Part shown: one piece after another, positions 42,101 through 50,580 of the stretch
Numbering within the stretch: position 1 is the first letter of the stretch
Layout: each line of letters begins with the position of its first letter
Assembly (NCBI GenBank): GCA_027451825.1
Contig: DAIDHZ010000006.1
Span: forward strand, 27,409 to 91,408
DNA: 64,000 bases
From: Chlamydiota bacterium
Lineage (GTDB): Bacteria; Chlamydiota; Chlamydiia; Chlamydiales; SM23-39
Direction of reading: 5' to 3'
Position numbers and translations under genes: made by a program
The notes under the pieces: generated by a model
What the model was told of the DNA's origin: nothing
Seen by the model: the letters and a program-made list of their open reading frames with translations, nothing else
Database searches by the model: none

Positions 42101-44663
42101 GATTGGCAATCAGACCGAAGAGATCTTTGATATAGACGGTCGATTGATCAAATTGACTAAAACAGATAAGTCAGGACAGATCCTGGCTGATTCGGAGTCT
42201 TATTATGACAGCTTAGGAAATCAAATCGCTCAGAAATCTCTCGTTCTCTCTGCTAATGCATCCTCTAGTGCCTATGAAACAGAATGGATCCTCAACCAAG
42301 CCGACCAAGTTGAATCATTCACCTTAGGAAAAGGAACTCCAGAAGAGCGCACTCTGCGATATGAATACAATTCTTATGGAGATATCGCAGCAAAATATAA
42401 TCACGGAGCTAAAGAGCCGATCACCTATCGGTATAATAATGAAGGCAACCTAGACACCATCTCTTATAAAGAAGGGAAAAATGAGATCGACTACAAGCTG
42501 TCTTACGACCATCATAAAAACATCACGGAAGTCTACTTAGATTCCTCCTTCACAATTAGCTATTCCTTCGATGCTCATGACATGCCCCTCACTGAAAAGA
42601 TCAAAGATGAATTTGGATCTTATCAGGTAGGGCGTACCTACGATTGGGAGGGGAAAATTCAAACACTCCAACTTCCGGACGGCTCATTTGTCGAGTACTT
42701 TTATGAAGGACCTTTTGTCAAAGGAGCTAAACGCTTTAGCAAAGACAAAAAGGAGCTCTATAGCTATCAGGTGGCTTCAAGAGATCTCATGGGCAATATT
42801 CTCGAGGAAATCCTACCCGGCCATCTTGGAGGAAGAAATCAGACTTGGGATGAAGCTGGTCGCAGAATAGAAATATCGACCGATTTCTTCCAAGATCGGG
42901 TGGCAGCTGGTGGATACGATCCTCTTGAAAACATCAAAAAACGAGAGACCGTCTTAGATGATGAGACCTATACCATCGACTATGACTACAATGCCTTATC
43001 TCAACTGATCCTCGAGAAAGGAGAGATCGAGCACAAGTACTCCTATGATTCGATTGGAAACCGCCTCCAAAGAGATGGATCAGCTTATAAAGTCGATGGC
43101 GTCAACCAACTCGTAGAGGCCGAAGGAGCTACCTATACTTTTGATCCGAATGGCAATCTTGCTACTAAAACGATAGGGACCAGAACATGGACTTATCGAA
43201 GCAATCATCTAAATCAGATCGTCTCTATCACAGACCCTGATCAGAATGTCGTCAAATTCACTTACGACCCTAGCGGCAAGCGTCTGACCAAAAGAATCGA
43301 ATCTAAGGGAAAGAAATCGAAGGTACTCCGTTTCTTTTATTTAGGAGACACAGAGATCGGCTCAGTGGATGAAAAGGGAGTTATCATTGAGCTCAAGGTC
43401 CCTGGCAATCCTAATAACCCCGAGGCTCCAAGTATTGCCATCGAGATCAAGAAAGAGACTTATGTTCCTCTTTATGACCTGCAGGGAAATATCACTTGTC
43501 TGCTCGATCATCAGAGACGCAAGGTTGTAGAAACCTATCGTTACTCTGTCTTTGGAGAAGAGGAGATCATCAATGACAGAGGTCGTGTTATTTCCGACTC
43601 TTCCGCAGGTAATCCTTGGAGATATCGAGGCAAGCGGGTCGACAAAGAGGTCGGTCTTATGTACTTCGGCTACCGATATTATGACTCTGAAGTAGGAAGA
43701 TGGATTAGCCCAGATCCTGCAGGGGCTATCGATGGCCCAAATCTCTATGCTTATTCTAGCAACAACCCCATGAAATATGTCGACTATTTTGGGTTGAATT
43801 CAGCGCTCGATGAAAATTGTGGGTGTACACAGCATGGCCACCCTGGATGGCATAATGCTCCTGAAGGCTGCGTTTGTATTTGCGGTAGGAACGGCAGTTC
43901 ATACTCAGCAGGAAGCTACCGGAGCAAAATAGGGAGCGACATTAAGAGCGCTATCTGCGGCGTCAGCCACGGGGTAGTGGACTTTGTAGTCGGCTCTATC
44001 CATGACCTGCAAACTGCCGCCACTTACATGGGGGCAGCAGAATTAGATCTCAGTCTCGAAGAGCGCATTCAAATCATTGAGGCGGTCGAGCAGTCACAGG
44101 CTAACCAAATGTCAAAAGTAGAGGGTTGGATGATGGATGTGCTCTCTATTGACGAATCTGATGCTATTTATCATTCTTTTCGATCTACGACGACAACGGG
44201 CCTAGAGGTTGGATCTTTGATCGCCGGTGGGTATGGTGCTGTTAAAGGGGTGATGGCATTCAATAAATTAGCAAAAATGCCTGTCCAAGCAGCAAAGGTA
44301 GCTAGAAATTTAGCTAAGGAAGTTTCAGCAATTAATCAAACTACTAAAACCAATCAGATTTGGACTTCAACAAAAAAAAGAACATCCGTTCAAAACGCTT
44401 ATAGACATTGGAAAGATCATGGTCATGAATTTTCATCATTACAGAATGCAAAACAATATGTAGAATCTACTAAGAATTTTACACAATCCCCTCCCGCAGG
44501 GACGCTGACAAAAATTCGTCCAAATGGAGATATTATATTCTATGAGCCGAGTTCTAATACGTTTGCAATAACAAATCAACAGGGGTTACCTCGCACTATG
44601 TACAAACCAGACCCTTCAATTCATAATTACTCAACTAACCTGGATTATTTTTATGGCCAATGA
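39141..44663 (+). CDS. RHS/YD-repeat polymorphic toxin
   Basis: An 1840-residue protein with a signal peptide (SFVLSFCCFLQSAIA), a long series of YD repeats (for example TYTYAYDLFDN, FDGQGN, YDSLGR), and the RHS core end motif RYYDSEVGRWISPDPAGAIDGPN with NLYAYSSNNPMKYVDYFGLN at about residue 1550. After that come about 290 residues that differ from the core: a Cys-rich part, a helical pretoxin-like part, and a toxin tip from about residue 1715 (GHEFSSLQNAKQYVES; LPRTMYKPD). The tip is clearly AT-richer than the core. The RHS shell encapsulates the toxin until release. Confidence 0.92.
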   Translation: MNHYLTSFVLSFCCFLQSAIAKESPISGTYLGSREGDPASLVENVSTIHGDYTEVEVDLTVSSPDSLILSRFYSSRDTLQTANFGGWRFNPHCFLSIQKDPKGKSYTTAEGKFERTYVYVGNPDGTILTYVGWQNTTNPSKKSLFKIDPEGEVAGIANTAKGTISCWTNLKNNELYFDPQTNGFELLLCSEGKRSYSKHPSLDVYFITQEVLPSGNKVFYEFDEKGQLSFIKETNASEKKVLAWIKIEYRNGIHIETSDGKSAEYHFSQDSSGAMLLSEVIRSHKPSLSYQYQVVGNQALLTRKTLPEGRFVQIDYYTDKGQKNKVRSVTTPAGSGGMANVLFSYGDDYTEVDGPGERKAVYRFDDDYQLVAVEQCLDGSPYRIHKKSWGTKSDAGNLISTSVEDAGGNIFYYKHFTYDSKDKGNIVEEREYGDVIGLGAISLNVDDSGLVTNQDGHIKNYAYFSGKNTHGFFQTDAKGTGVKYWYKKGTNLLLKKFILTKGSPDSEEEDYRSGIKERHFYAYNDDAALIQVIVDDGKEGPLKDDYGVTERTVTRISPKQELPNVGAPEIVEQKYSSTDGKSEFLLRRTVNQFDGQGNIASQAIYDADENHCYTLTKGYERGLLVFETDPLGNETHYSYDGNQNLILETQSDTGISIEYGYDLRNFPIYTLEKDRTGNRFGTQITYDSAGHKLSELDRYGNETIYTNDSLGRPTQITYPEASDGAHSSVRPTYTYAYDLFDNPISVTDPKGRTLARSYNVHGKPIEINHLNGTKEVFRYDSGGNLHHYYGADGLLQVFAYDYKGRLNKLEHFKRGSKSSNYSFKETTCSYGAFHKTSETDARGEQTTYTYGHSGRLASLNKDKQKVEFIYDSLGRTHGVKKWKSAKTFTLDIKEYDLLGRVIEERTEDQTGKVLLKKRYVYNDAGQIAQVIGYPQNKESILLKYEYDGFGRLYQATNAAGHTSTIEYDDAFVNEWGQRTCKRTLIDPIGNQTEEIFDIDGRLIKLTKTDKSGQILADSESYYDSLGNQIAQKSLVLSANASSSAYETEWILNQADQVESFTLGKGTPEERTLRYEYNSYGDIAAKYNHGAKEPITYRYNNEGNLDTISYKEGKNEIDYKLSYDHHKNITEVYLDSSFTISYSFDAHDMPLTEKIKDEFGSYQVGRTYDWEGKIQTLQLPDGSFVEYFYEGPFVKGAKRFSKDKKELYSYQVASRDLMGNILEEILPGHLGGRNQTWDEAGRRIEISTDFFQDRVAAGGYDPLENIKKRETVLDDETYTIDYDYNALSQLILEKGEIEHKYSYDSIGNRLQRDGSAYKVDGVNQLVEAEGATYTFDPNGNLATKTIGTRTWTYRSNHLNQIVSITDPDQNVVKFTYDPSGKRLTKRIESKGKKSKVLRFFYLGDTEIGSVDEKGVIIELKVPGNPNNPEAPSIAIEIKKETYVPLYDLQGNITCLLDHQRRKVVETYRYSVFGEEEIINDRGRVISDSSAGNPWRYRGKRVDKEVGLMYFGYRYYDSEVGRWISPDPAGAIDGPNLYAYSSNNPMKYVDYFGLNSALDENCGCTQHGHPGWHNAPEGCVCICGRNGSSYSAGSYRSKIGSDIKSAICGVSHGVVDFVVGSIHDLQTAATYMGAAELDLSLEERIQIIEAVEQSQANQMSKVEGWMMDVLSIDESDAIYHSFRSTTTTGLEVGSLIAGGYGAVKGVMAFNKLAKMPVQAAKVARNLAKEVSAINQTTKTNQIWTSTKKRTSVQNAYRHWKDHGHEFSSLQNAKQYVESTKNFTQSPPAGTLTKIRPNGDIIFYEPSSNTFAITNQQGLPRTMYKPDPSIHNYSTNLDYFYGQ
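44250..44663 (+). other. Variable C-terminal toxin domain of RHS protein
   Basis: The last about 125 residues start after a hydrophobic stretch near residue 1705. The pattern HWKDHGHEF, then NAKQYV, PAGTLTKIR, NGDIIFYEP, FAITNQQG and PRTMYKPD resembles the group of nuclease toxins with a BECR-like fold (barnase/EndoU/RelE kind), which have His, Arg and Thr near the active site. The assignment to that fold is an inference. Composition differs from the RHS core, as is usual for exchangeable tips. Confidence 0.55.
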
Positions 44664-44922
44664 AATCAACAGTCTAATTTGTAGAGTATGTGGAAAAATA
44701 CAGGATGATTTTCCGTGGGGTGAGGATGGTAAGTGCCCAAACTATGATATATGTGATTGCTGCGGAGTAGAGTTTGGATATGGAGATTGTACTTTAAAAG
44801 CTATTCGAGCCTCCAGAGAACGTTGGTTAGCTAACGGAGCTGAATGGAAATATCCAAAGGAAAAGCCGGATAACTGGTCATTGGAGGAACAAATGAAGAA
44901 TATTCCAAAGGAATACATGTGA
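44653..44922 (+). CDS. Zinc-ribbon immunity protein candidate
   Basis: An 89-residue protein with CRVCG and CDCCGVEFGYGD, i.e. four cysteines for zinc, followed by SRERWLANGAEWKY. This Cys-x-x-Cys/EFGYGD/W pattern is common in small proteins directly behind RHS and CDI toxin genes and is taken as immunity. It overlaps the toxin stop by 11 bases, ensuring co-expression. The target toxin would be the tip described above. Confidence 0.68.
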   Translation: MANEINSLICRVCGKIQDDFPWGEDGKCPNYDICDCCGVEFGYGDCTLKAIRASRERWLANGAEWKYPKEKPDNWSLEEQMKNIPKEYM

Positions 44923-46388
44923 ACAGAAATACAAAATACGGACTGTCATGGCTTTGCTTAACTCTAGTGCTCTTAATCTCAACTGGAGCTTTTGCTTCTA
45001 ACCAAGTTGGGCAGTCTCAAAGCCACGCCGAAAAATTTGCAGATGAAACGGCAAATATTGTCAAAGACTACACTCGCTTCTTAAATGGTCAGGAATCGCC
45101 TCCAACGAAACAAATTCCATCATATACGGTCGAAGAATACGGCGCTTTTGCTGCACCCTTGAATAAGTTTAAGCAGATAATGGATTCCTCCAAACAAGAA
45201 GTAAAAGCCTCTGATCAAGCTATCAAAGAAGTCGGTGATATCTTCAATGACGGGGTATTTTTTGATTTTTTGAAACTCATTGATAAGAAGAAAAAGCTCG
45301 AAAAACTTTCTGCTTTTATTGAAGAGAGCGAGAAGAGGGCAGCACAAACACAATCGGACTATAAGACATGGTTATCCTCTTCTTCAGATGTTGATGATAT
45401 TTCCCGTAAATATTTATTAGAAACACACTACAAAAATGCCGAGAGAAACGAATTTTTCAGGAAAGAAACCTATAAAGTTAAGAAAAATCTGGCTCAAGAA
45501 TTAATAAGCCTGCTTGATTTTCTGTCTAAAATTTACGGGACATATGAGAAAGGAGATAACTCTCAAATCATTTGCCCGGATGATCATAATGTCTCGATTT
45601 TAAATGCTCATTTTGAAGCCGTTGCAAAATTTGTGAAGGAAGAAGAAAAGCTAACTCTTCGGTATAAACAATACCTCACGGAGTTGGCGGGTCCTATAAC
45701 CGATCCAGATCCTAAAAAAGTACAACAACAGACTATGAATACTGAAAAGGAGCTGAAAAATATATTTAAATGTTTTTCGGATGATGAATCTTCAAAAAAA
45801 ATTTCCAGCTCTCCCCATACCACAGAAGAATATGGTCCAGCTGCGGCTATATTAGACCGTTCTCAACAATTTATGAATCTTTGCAAGAAAGAAGCCATCC
45901 TATTGGACAAAGAGATAGGTGAAGCAGCTTTTGAACGTATTTGTTCGGAGGAGGTATTTTTTGATCTTTCTAAAATCGCCACAACCAAGAAAAAACTGGA
46001 AAATCTTTGTGTCGTAATAGATGAGAGTTTGAAGAGATTAGAGCAATACAGATCTGATCTTATACAATGGCTATCTTCAATACCCAATCTTGACGATAAA
46101 CATCGCAAGAACCTCTTAGAGGACCTCACTAAAAATGAACCTGTTCTAGGAAAACGATCTCTTGCTATTAGAAAAGAGATGGCTGCTGAATACATCCATC
46201 TTCTCAATTTTCTATCAATGAGATATGGGACATACAAGCTCATTAATAACAAAGAAACATTAGTATTCTCTTCTGAACTCGAAGATAAACTTTATCAATC
46301 TTATATTAAAAAGATCAATAAACTATTTAAAGAGGAGGAAGAGATATCGTTTCTTATTGAACAGCGTCAGAGAGAAGTGTTTAAATAA
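44919..46388 (+). CDS. Secreted protein with two internal repeats, paralogue 1
   Basis: A 489-residue protein starting at GTG 44919 (AAAGGA seven bases upstream; the stop of the immunity gene overlaps by four). It has a signal peptide (SWLCLTLVLLISTGAFAS). Two units of about 190 residues each hold EEYG.(F/P)AA.LNKFKQ.., VFFD..K..(D)KKKKLE, WLSS, and (F)L(S/D)F(L)S..YGTY. The mature protein is helical and may be coiled. A paralogue follows at 47208. Function unknown; the position behind a toxin-immunity pair hints at another periplasmic role. Confidence 0.65.
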   Translation: MNRNTKYGLSWLCLTLVLLISTGAFASNQVGQSQSHAEKFADETANIVKDYTRFLNGQESPPTKQIPSYTVEEYGAFAAPLNKFKQIMDSSKQEVKASDQAIKEVGDIFNDGVFFDFLKLIDKKKKLEKLSAFIEESEKRAAQTQSDYKTWLSSSSDVDDISRKYLLETHYKNAERNEFFRKETYKVKKNLAQELISLLDFLSKIYGTYEKGDNSQIICPDDHNVSILNAHFEAVAKFVKEEEKLTLRYKQYLTELAGPITDPDPKKVQQQTMNTEKELKNIFKCFSDDESSKKISSSPHTTEEYGPAAAILDRSQQFMNLCKKEAILLDKEIGEAAFERICSEEVFFDLSKIATTKKKLENLCVVIDESLKRLEQYRSDLIQWLSSIPNLDDKHRKNLLEDLTKNEPVLGKRSLAIRKEMAAEYIHLLNFLSMRYGTYKLINNKETLVFSSELEDKLYQSYIKKINKLFKEEEEISFLIEQRQREVFK

Positions 46389-46404
46389 TGATATAAATCT
46401 AATT

Positions 46405-46929
46405 ATGAAGAATTCATTAACAAAGCCCAATGATTCTCAGATAGCGACTGATCCTAGAGAGAACTTTATCTATCACTCTGCACTTATGCCTATTTTCGTT
46501 TGGATCGGGTTTGTGTGCTCAATCAGCTTCATGGAAGCTTGGCTAAAGTTCAGAGCCCCTGGCCTATCTTTATCTGTTGGCTTGAGCATTGGACGGGTGA
46601 TATTTGCAGCTCTGAATAAAGTAGAATGGACTTTTGCTGGTCTGACCTTACTTTTCCTTCTATTGGGCAAGCGTAAGCCAAAGCTTGCAGAATCAATCGC
46701 ACTCTGTATCCCGATTGCCATTCTTGCTCTTCAAACTTCATTTCTACTACCTGCCTTAAATAATAGGGCAGCCGCCATCTCACAAGGACTGAGTGTCTCC
46801 TCGTCTTCTGTTCACTTCTATTACATATTTTTCGAATCCTTAAAAATACTTTCTCTATTTATTTTTGGAATAAACATGGTTTGCGGTTTATCTCGAGATA
46901 GAAAGAGGAAAACGGTTAAAGAATACTAG
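46405..46929 (+). CDS. Membrane protein of unknown function
   Basis: Start set at ATG 46405 as the frame from 46357 would overlap the previous gene. The 174-residue product has four membrane segments (ALMPIFVWIGFVCSISF, VGLSIGRVIFAALNK, WTFAGLTLLFLLLGK, SIALCIPIAILALQTSFLL) and a fifth near the end (ILSLFIFGINMVCG). It resembles DUF4149-like proteins only in outline. It sits between the two secreted paralogues. Confidence 0.55.
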   Translation: MKNSLTKPNDSQIATDPRENFIYHSALMPIFVWIGFVCSISFMEAWLKFRAPGLSLSVGLSIGRVIFAALNKVEWTFAGLTLLFLLLGKRKPKLAESIALCIPIAILALQTSFLLPALNNRAAAISQGLSVSSSSVHFYYIFFESLKILSLFIFGINMVCGLSRDRKRKTVKEY

Positions 46930-47207
46930 AAAAAAATCCAGATGCTACATCAGCTCAAATCTTGGAAAAAGGAAAACAACGGATTGGGAAGCAAATTTAG
47001 ACAAAACACCAACTATCCAGGAAAAATGTGAAAGGTTAATTCACTACGCAACAAACGATGCTTGAAAATTTAGCCGATATGCAAATGAGTTGTAGAATGA
47101 GTTAGTCGCAAAATTCTCCCAACTGAAAAATGTAGGATTTTTTTTGATTTTATGAGGCGATCAGCATATCCTAATATTCAAATATACCCCTCTGATATAG
47201 GACCCAA

Positions 47208-48572
47208 ATGACTACAAAATTTCTCAAGCCTTTCTGCCTCTCTTTAGGATTGTTAATGGCAACAAGTCCTCTGACCTCCAAAGAAGCAATAACGCCTCAA
47301 AATCTGGTTGAGAAATACGAAAAAGAGAAGATGAAACTGATCGAAGAATTTGTACATTCTCCCATCAGCCCAAAATTGACTTATTCAACTAAAGAGCATG
47401 GGCCATTAGCGGCTCCTTTGAATAAGCTTCGTCAACTTTTGGAATCCTCCAAACAAGAAACTATAGCTGGGGTCCAAGCTTTTAATGAGGTAGATCTTGA
47501 GCATATCGCAGACGATGTGTTTTTTGACCTCTCAAAAATCGTAGATAAAAAGAAAAAACTAGAGCGACTATCTGTTTTTCTGAGTGAAAGCGAAAAGAGA
47601 GCAGAAAAGGCATACTCAGATTATAATACCTGGCTAACTTCCTCTTCAGAACTTGATGAATTTTTGCGCCAATATATCTTAGAAGGAAGTCTCCCATATA
47701 GGGAAAAAGGCGCTGCTTTCAGAAAAGAATCCTTCAGAATTAAGAAAAATCTCGTCGGTGAATTTGCGAAATTGTTTGATTTTCTGTCCGAAATTTATGG
47801 GACTTATCAAAGAGGGAAAGATCCACTTATCCTCTGCTCAAATGACCAAGATTCACTTACATTAAACTCATACTTTTCAGCCATTTCAAATCTTTTCCAA
47901 GAAGAGCAAAATCTCGCTCTTCAATGGCAACAGAATGCGTTGCAAATGGAAAAAGCCTTTGTTGAAGCAACCGAAATGGAATCCTCTCATGATTCAATGA
48001 ATCGAGAACTTCAGGTAGAAGCTTTATCTCAATGCTTCAGCAAGTTTAGGGAATTTTGCAAACAGGAAGGGGCTGTTGTTAATCGGGCCTATACAGAAGC
48101 TATTGTGAATAACGTTTGTACAGAGGAATCTCTTTTTGATCTTAAAAAGCTCAATGAGAAAAAGAAAAGGGTAGAGCAAATAGGTGTTATTTTTGAGGAA
48201 AGTCAAAAAAAATGGGATGCCCAAATCTCTGATCTTCTGAAACAAACAGCATCTTCTTCCCTTCTCGATATTCAGGAGCGTAAACGGTTTGATTTCTTTG
48301 AAAAATCTGTCGTTCCACATATAAAAGAGTCATTTGTTGTGAAACAGAACTACATTCTTGAACTTAAAAAGCTTCTTGATTTCTTCTCAACAAAATACGG
48401 GACCTATAAAAAAGTTCCTGAAGAAAATCAAGAATTCAGATTTTCTTTTCAGTCAGATTTTGAAGGTATAGTCTATGAAAATCATATGATAAAGATCGGC
48501 AGACTTCTTAGAGAAAATGATGCTTTAGATCTGCGTATCGGCCAGGTTATGAGAGAGTTTAGTCAGCTGTAG
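47208..48572 (+). CDS. Secreted protein with two internal repeats, paralogue 2
   Basis: A 454-residue protein with signal peptide (PFCLSLGLLMATSPLTS). It aligns along its length with the protein at 44919: EHGPLAAPLNKLRQLLESSKQET, DVFFDLSKIVDKKKKLERLS, WLTSSSELD and FDFLSEIYGTYQRG have direct counterparts, and each of these appears again in the second half (for example LFDLKKLNEKKKRVEQ; LLDFFSTKYGTYKK). Gene duplication is clear; function is unknown. Start is ATG 47208 after an AT-rich gap of about 280 bases. Confidence 0.65.
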   Translation: MTTKFLKPFCLSLGLLMATSPLTSKEAITPQNLVEKYEKEKMKLIEEFVHSPISPKLTYSTKEHGPLAAPLNKLRQLLESSKQETIAGVQAFNEVDLEHIADDVFFDLSKIVDKKKKLERLSVFLSESEKRAEKAYSDYNTWLTSSSELDEFLRQYILEGSLPYREKGAAFRKESFRIKKNLVGEFAKLFDFLSEIYGTYQRGKDPLILCSNDQDSLTLNSYFSAISNLFQEEQNLALQWQQNALQMEKAFVEATEMESSHDSMNRELQVEALSQCFSKFREFCKQEGAVVNRAYTEAIVNNVCTEESLFDLKKLNEKKKRVEQIGVIFEESQKKWDAQISDLLKQTASSSLLDIQERKRFDFFEKSVVPHIKESFVVKQNYILELKKLLDFFSTKYGTYKKVPEENQEFRFSFQSDFEGIVYENHMIKIGRLLRENDALDLRIGQVMREFSQL

Positions 48573-48884
48573 TCGACCTTATTTTCGAATGTTCATTGAG
48601 CACAACTAAATCGATATTTCTTGGATTATAATCCAAAATATTTAATAAGAGGGAATATGGGCAACGCCCATCTATCTACTCAATTCCTCTCTTAAAACAC
48701 TTTGATTAATTGACCCAACTACTTGTTTCGGATAGTACGATTTAACTTGTTCAAAAGCCTAGCTTTAAAACGGAAAATCGTACAATATCCGCTAGGAATT
48801 TTAGGAGATTAGTTACGCGCGATTTTTGGAAGTTCGATGCGCAACTTCTCGCCTAGAAAGAACAATTAACAAAGGTGCTGTCAA
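48573..48884. other. 312-base gap dense in inverted repeats
   Basis: No gene is supported. The gap holds a perfect 16-bp palindrome TTGGATTATAATCCAA (48621-48636), a hairpin ATGGGC-AAC-GCCCAT (48657-48671), a long imperfect inverted repeat CGGATAGTACGATTT (48729-48743) with AAATCGTAC and TATCCG (48775-48791), and a small 6-bp hairpin GAAGTT/AACTTC near 48830-48850. The set could be a degenerate mobile element end, a structured RNA or a terminator region. Confidence 0.55.
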
Positions 48885-49829
48885 TTGAGTTACACTTGCC
48901 AGGATATTTTATCAGCTAAGCCCCTTCAAAGCAAGGAATGTGTTTCGCCTTTGCTATTGGGGAATAATCTTCAATGTATCTTGTCTTCATCTCCCTCTCA
49001 TTCATGGTCCCTATTGGTAGATTCTGTCCATAGTCGTGATCCTCTTTTTCAGAGCTACGATGAAATTTTTCCGACCGGCGCCATTTTTTTTAAATCGCTA
49101 AATATATCCACAGAAAGTTTGGATAAAGAGCTTGAAAACCATGTCATGCATCATAGAGCTCTTCTACGCTCTTACAACTCGCGTCACGGGAAAGAGGTGA
49201 GCTTTGTGGATGCTCTATTCTTCCTCTGCCATAACTTCTACAAACGCCATTTGGCAAAGCTTGCTAGGGATAACCAGCAAGATTCATTGGGAGGACCTAA
49301 ATATCTGCGATCTTTAGAAGACCTTTCGATCGAGCTCGCTTTCGATGCGATGGGGAAATTAAAAAAAATGGCGTCAGTCGAAAATAATCAATTAGACCTT
49401 GAGAAAACTGAGATTGCCATGCTCAAATCTTGGTTGGGATGGATATCTCAAGGCAAGAATGTAAGTGCTTATGGGTTAATTTCCGAAATCTTTGATCGAG
49501 TTTGCACCGCAGACGTATGGTCTAACAATCTATCGAATAGGACGCCGGAGGATCCAAACATTGTGCATTTTTGCCTTTTTGGAGCTTTTATCTGTTCTGA
49601 AGGGCAAAAATCAATCCATCATCCTATAAAAGCATTCTTATCTGAGCAGGAAGCCCCCGATCTTTTGATCAACTTGCTCTATTACAAAATCATGCTCAAT
49701 TTGATAGAAAACACCCTATGCATACGAGTTCCTCTTCGAGCAGGGACAATTTATGTCGTGGATTCTGATACCATGCGAGTGACCGAAAGCATCTGCATCA
49801 ATAAGCTATTGAATCGCTACTCACGATAA
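48885..49829 (+). CDS. Hypothetical cytoplasmic protein (314 residues)
   Basis: Starts at TTG 48885 with AAAGG ten bases upstream. No signal peptide or membrane segment. Internal motifs are PSHSWSLLVDSVHSRDPLF, HHRALLRSYNSRHGKEVSFVDAL, LEDLSIELAFDAMGKLKK and a C-terminal RAGTIYVVD. I do not recognise a family. It has the size and His-rich helices of a possible enzyme but no catalytic signature. Confidence 0.55.
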   Translation: MSYTCQDILSAKPLQSKECVSPLLLGNNLQCILSSSPSHSWSLLVDSVHSRDPLFQSYDEIFPTGAIFFKSLNISTESLDKELENHVMHHRALLRSYNSRHGKEVSFVDALFFLCHNFYKRHLAKLARDNQQDSLGGPKYLRSLEDLSIELAFDAMGKLKKMASVENNQLDLEKTEIAMLKSWLGWISQGKNVSAYGLISEIFDRVCTADVWSNNLSNRTPEDPNIVHFCLFGAFICSEGQKSIHHPIKAFLSEQEAPDLLINLLYYKIMLNLIENTLCIRVPLRAGTIYVVDSDTMRVTESICINKLLNRYSR

Positions 49830-49891
49830 TTTTCTTGTTGTAGAGAAAGCTGTGTAGTAAAATTTAGTTTTTTAATCAGAGGAGCATAGTT

Positions 49892-50110
49892 ATGCCACTA
49901 GTTCAAGGAAGTAGCGAGGAAAGTATCCACTCTAATATCAAAAAGCTCATAGGGGAGGGGTACAAGAGAAAACAAGCCGTTGCCATTGCCCTTAGCACAG
50001 CGGGAAAAGCGAAGAACCAGAAAGATCAAGGGGAAAAAAGACCTTCTCAATATAAAAACTCTTGCCTCGGTGATCCAGAGCAAGAAACTCAGCAATTTCC
50101 CTATCTGTAG
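49892..50110 (+). CDS. Small conserved protein of the 'GSS...AVAIALS' type
   Basis: A 72-residue protein starting MPLVQGSSEESIHSNIKKL and containing GYKRKQAVAIALSTAGKA. Short proteins with this N-terminal pattern are widespread in phages and bacteria and of unknown role; they may be small nucleic-acid- or virion-associated proteins. It lies at the border between the toxin locus and the metal island. Confidence 0.6.
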   Translation: MPLVQGSSEESIHSNIKKLIGEGYKRKQAVAIALSTAGKAKNQKDQGEKRPSQYKNSCLGDPEQETQQFPYL

Positions 50111-50242
50111 CTATAGGCCATATTCTGGCGCTAAGACTTGAGCAGTAGCCCGAACTTGCACGTACTGAATATCTTAGATATTTTCATTGATTAATGATTG
50201 AATTAATGCAAGTAATTGATCTCGAATTCTTTTAACTTCTTT

Positions 50243-50383
50243 TTATTTCCCTTTTTTGAAGTGCTGTAGGATTTTTATGAGAACCACGGTTTGAATAACT
50301 GACGAGGCAACGAGAACCACAAATAATATTGCGCACCACATCATTCCCCCGCTCATCATATTCATCTGCATTGAACCATCCAT
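50243..50383 (-). CDS. Tiny membrane peptide next to copper genes (46 residues)
   Basis: The frame from ATG 50383, with GAGGAAA eight bases upstream, encodes a peptide with a Met-rich start (MDGSMQMNMMSGGMM) and one membrane segment (ILFVVLVASSVIQTVVL), then a basic end. Met-rich clusters can bind Cu(I). Not covered by a length-limited gene search. It follows the other small peptide and the CopA gene on the same strand. Confidence 0.55.
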   Translation of the reverse strand: MDGSMQMNMMSGGMMWCAILFVVLVASSVIQTVVLIKILQHFKKGK

Positions 50384-50407
50384 AGAAAATTTCCTCTTTT
50401 CGTGTTT

Positions 50408-50536
50408 TTAATGACACCCTTTATGGGTATCATCGTGATCTTTATTTTTGTTCCGTCTTCTAAAAAGCGAACCACCGCAACAGCCAAGCATACAAACTGC
50501 TAGAACAAGTATTAAAAGGATAGTTGTCCACTCCAT
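50408..50536 (-). CDS. Tiny membrane peptide with His/Asp-rich tail (42 residues)
   Basis: Frame from ATG 50536 encodes a short peptide with one membrane segment (TTILLILVLAVCMLGCC) and a polar tail ending HDDTHKGCH. The Cys-Cys and His residues could bind a metal. It lies between the copper ATPase gene and the 50243 peptide, both on minus, probably in one operon with them. No family is known to me. Confidence 0.52.
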   Translation of the reverse strand: MEWTTILLILVLAVCMLGCCGGSLFRRRNKNKDHDDTHKGCH

Positions 50537-50580
50537 ACCGCGCCCTTATGCTAGTTTGCCATTCATCTTATCGGTATAGA

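Noticed and set aside
46929..47000. Orphan toxin-tip fragment
   Set aside because: A short in-frame stretch (ATSAQILEKGKQRIGKQI) after the membrane-protein gene looks like the end of a polymorphic-toxin tip, but it is too short to support a feature.
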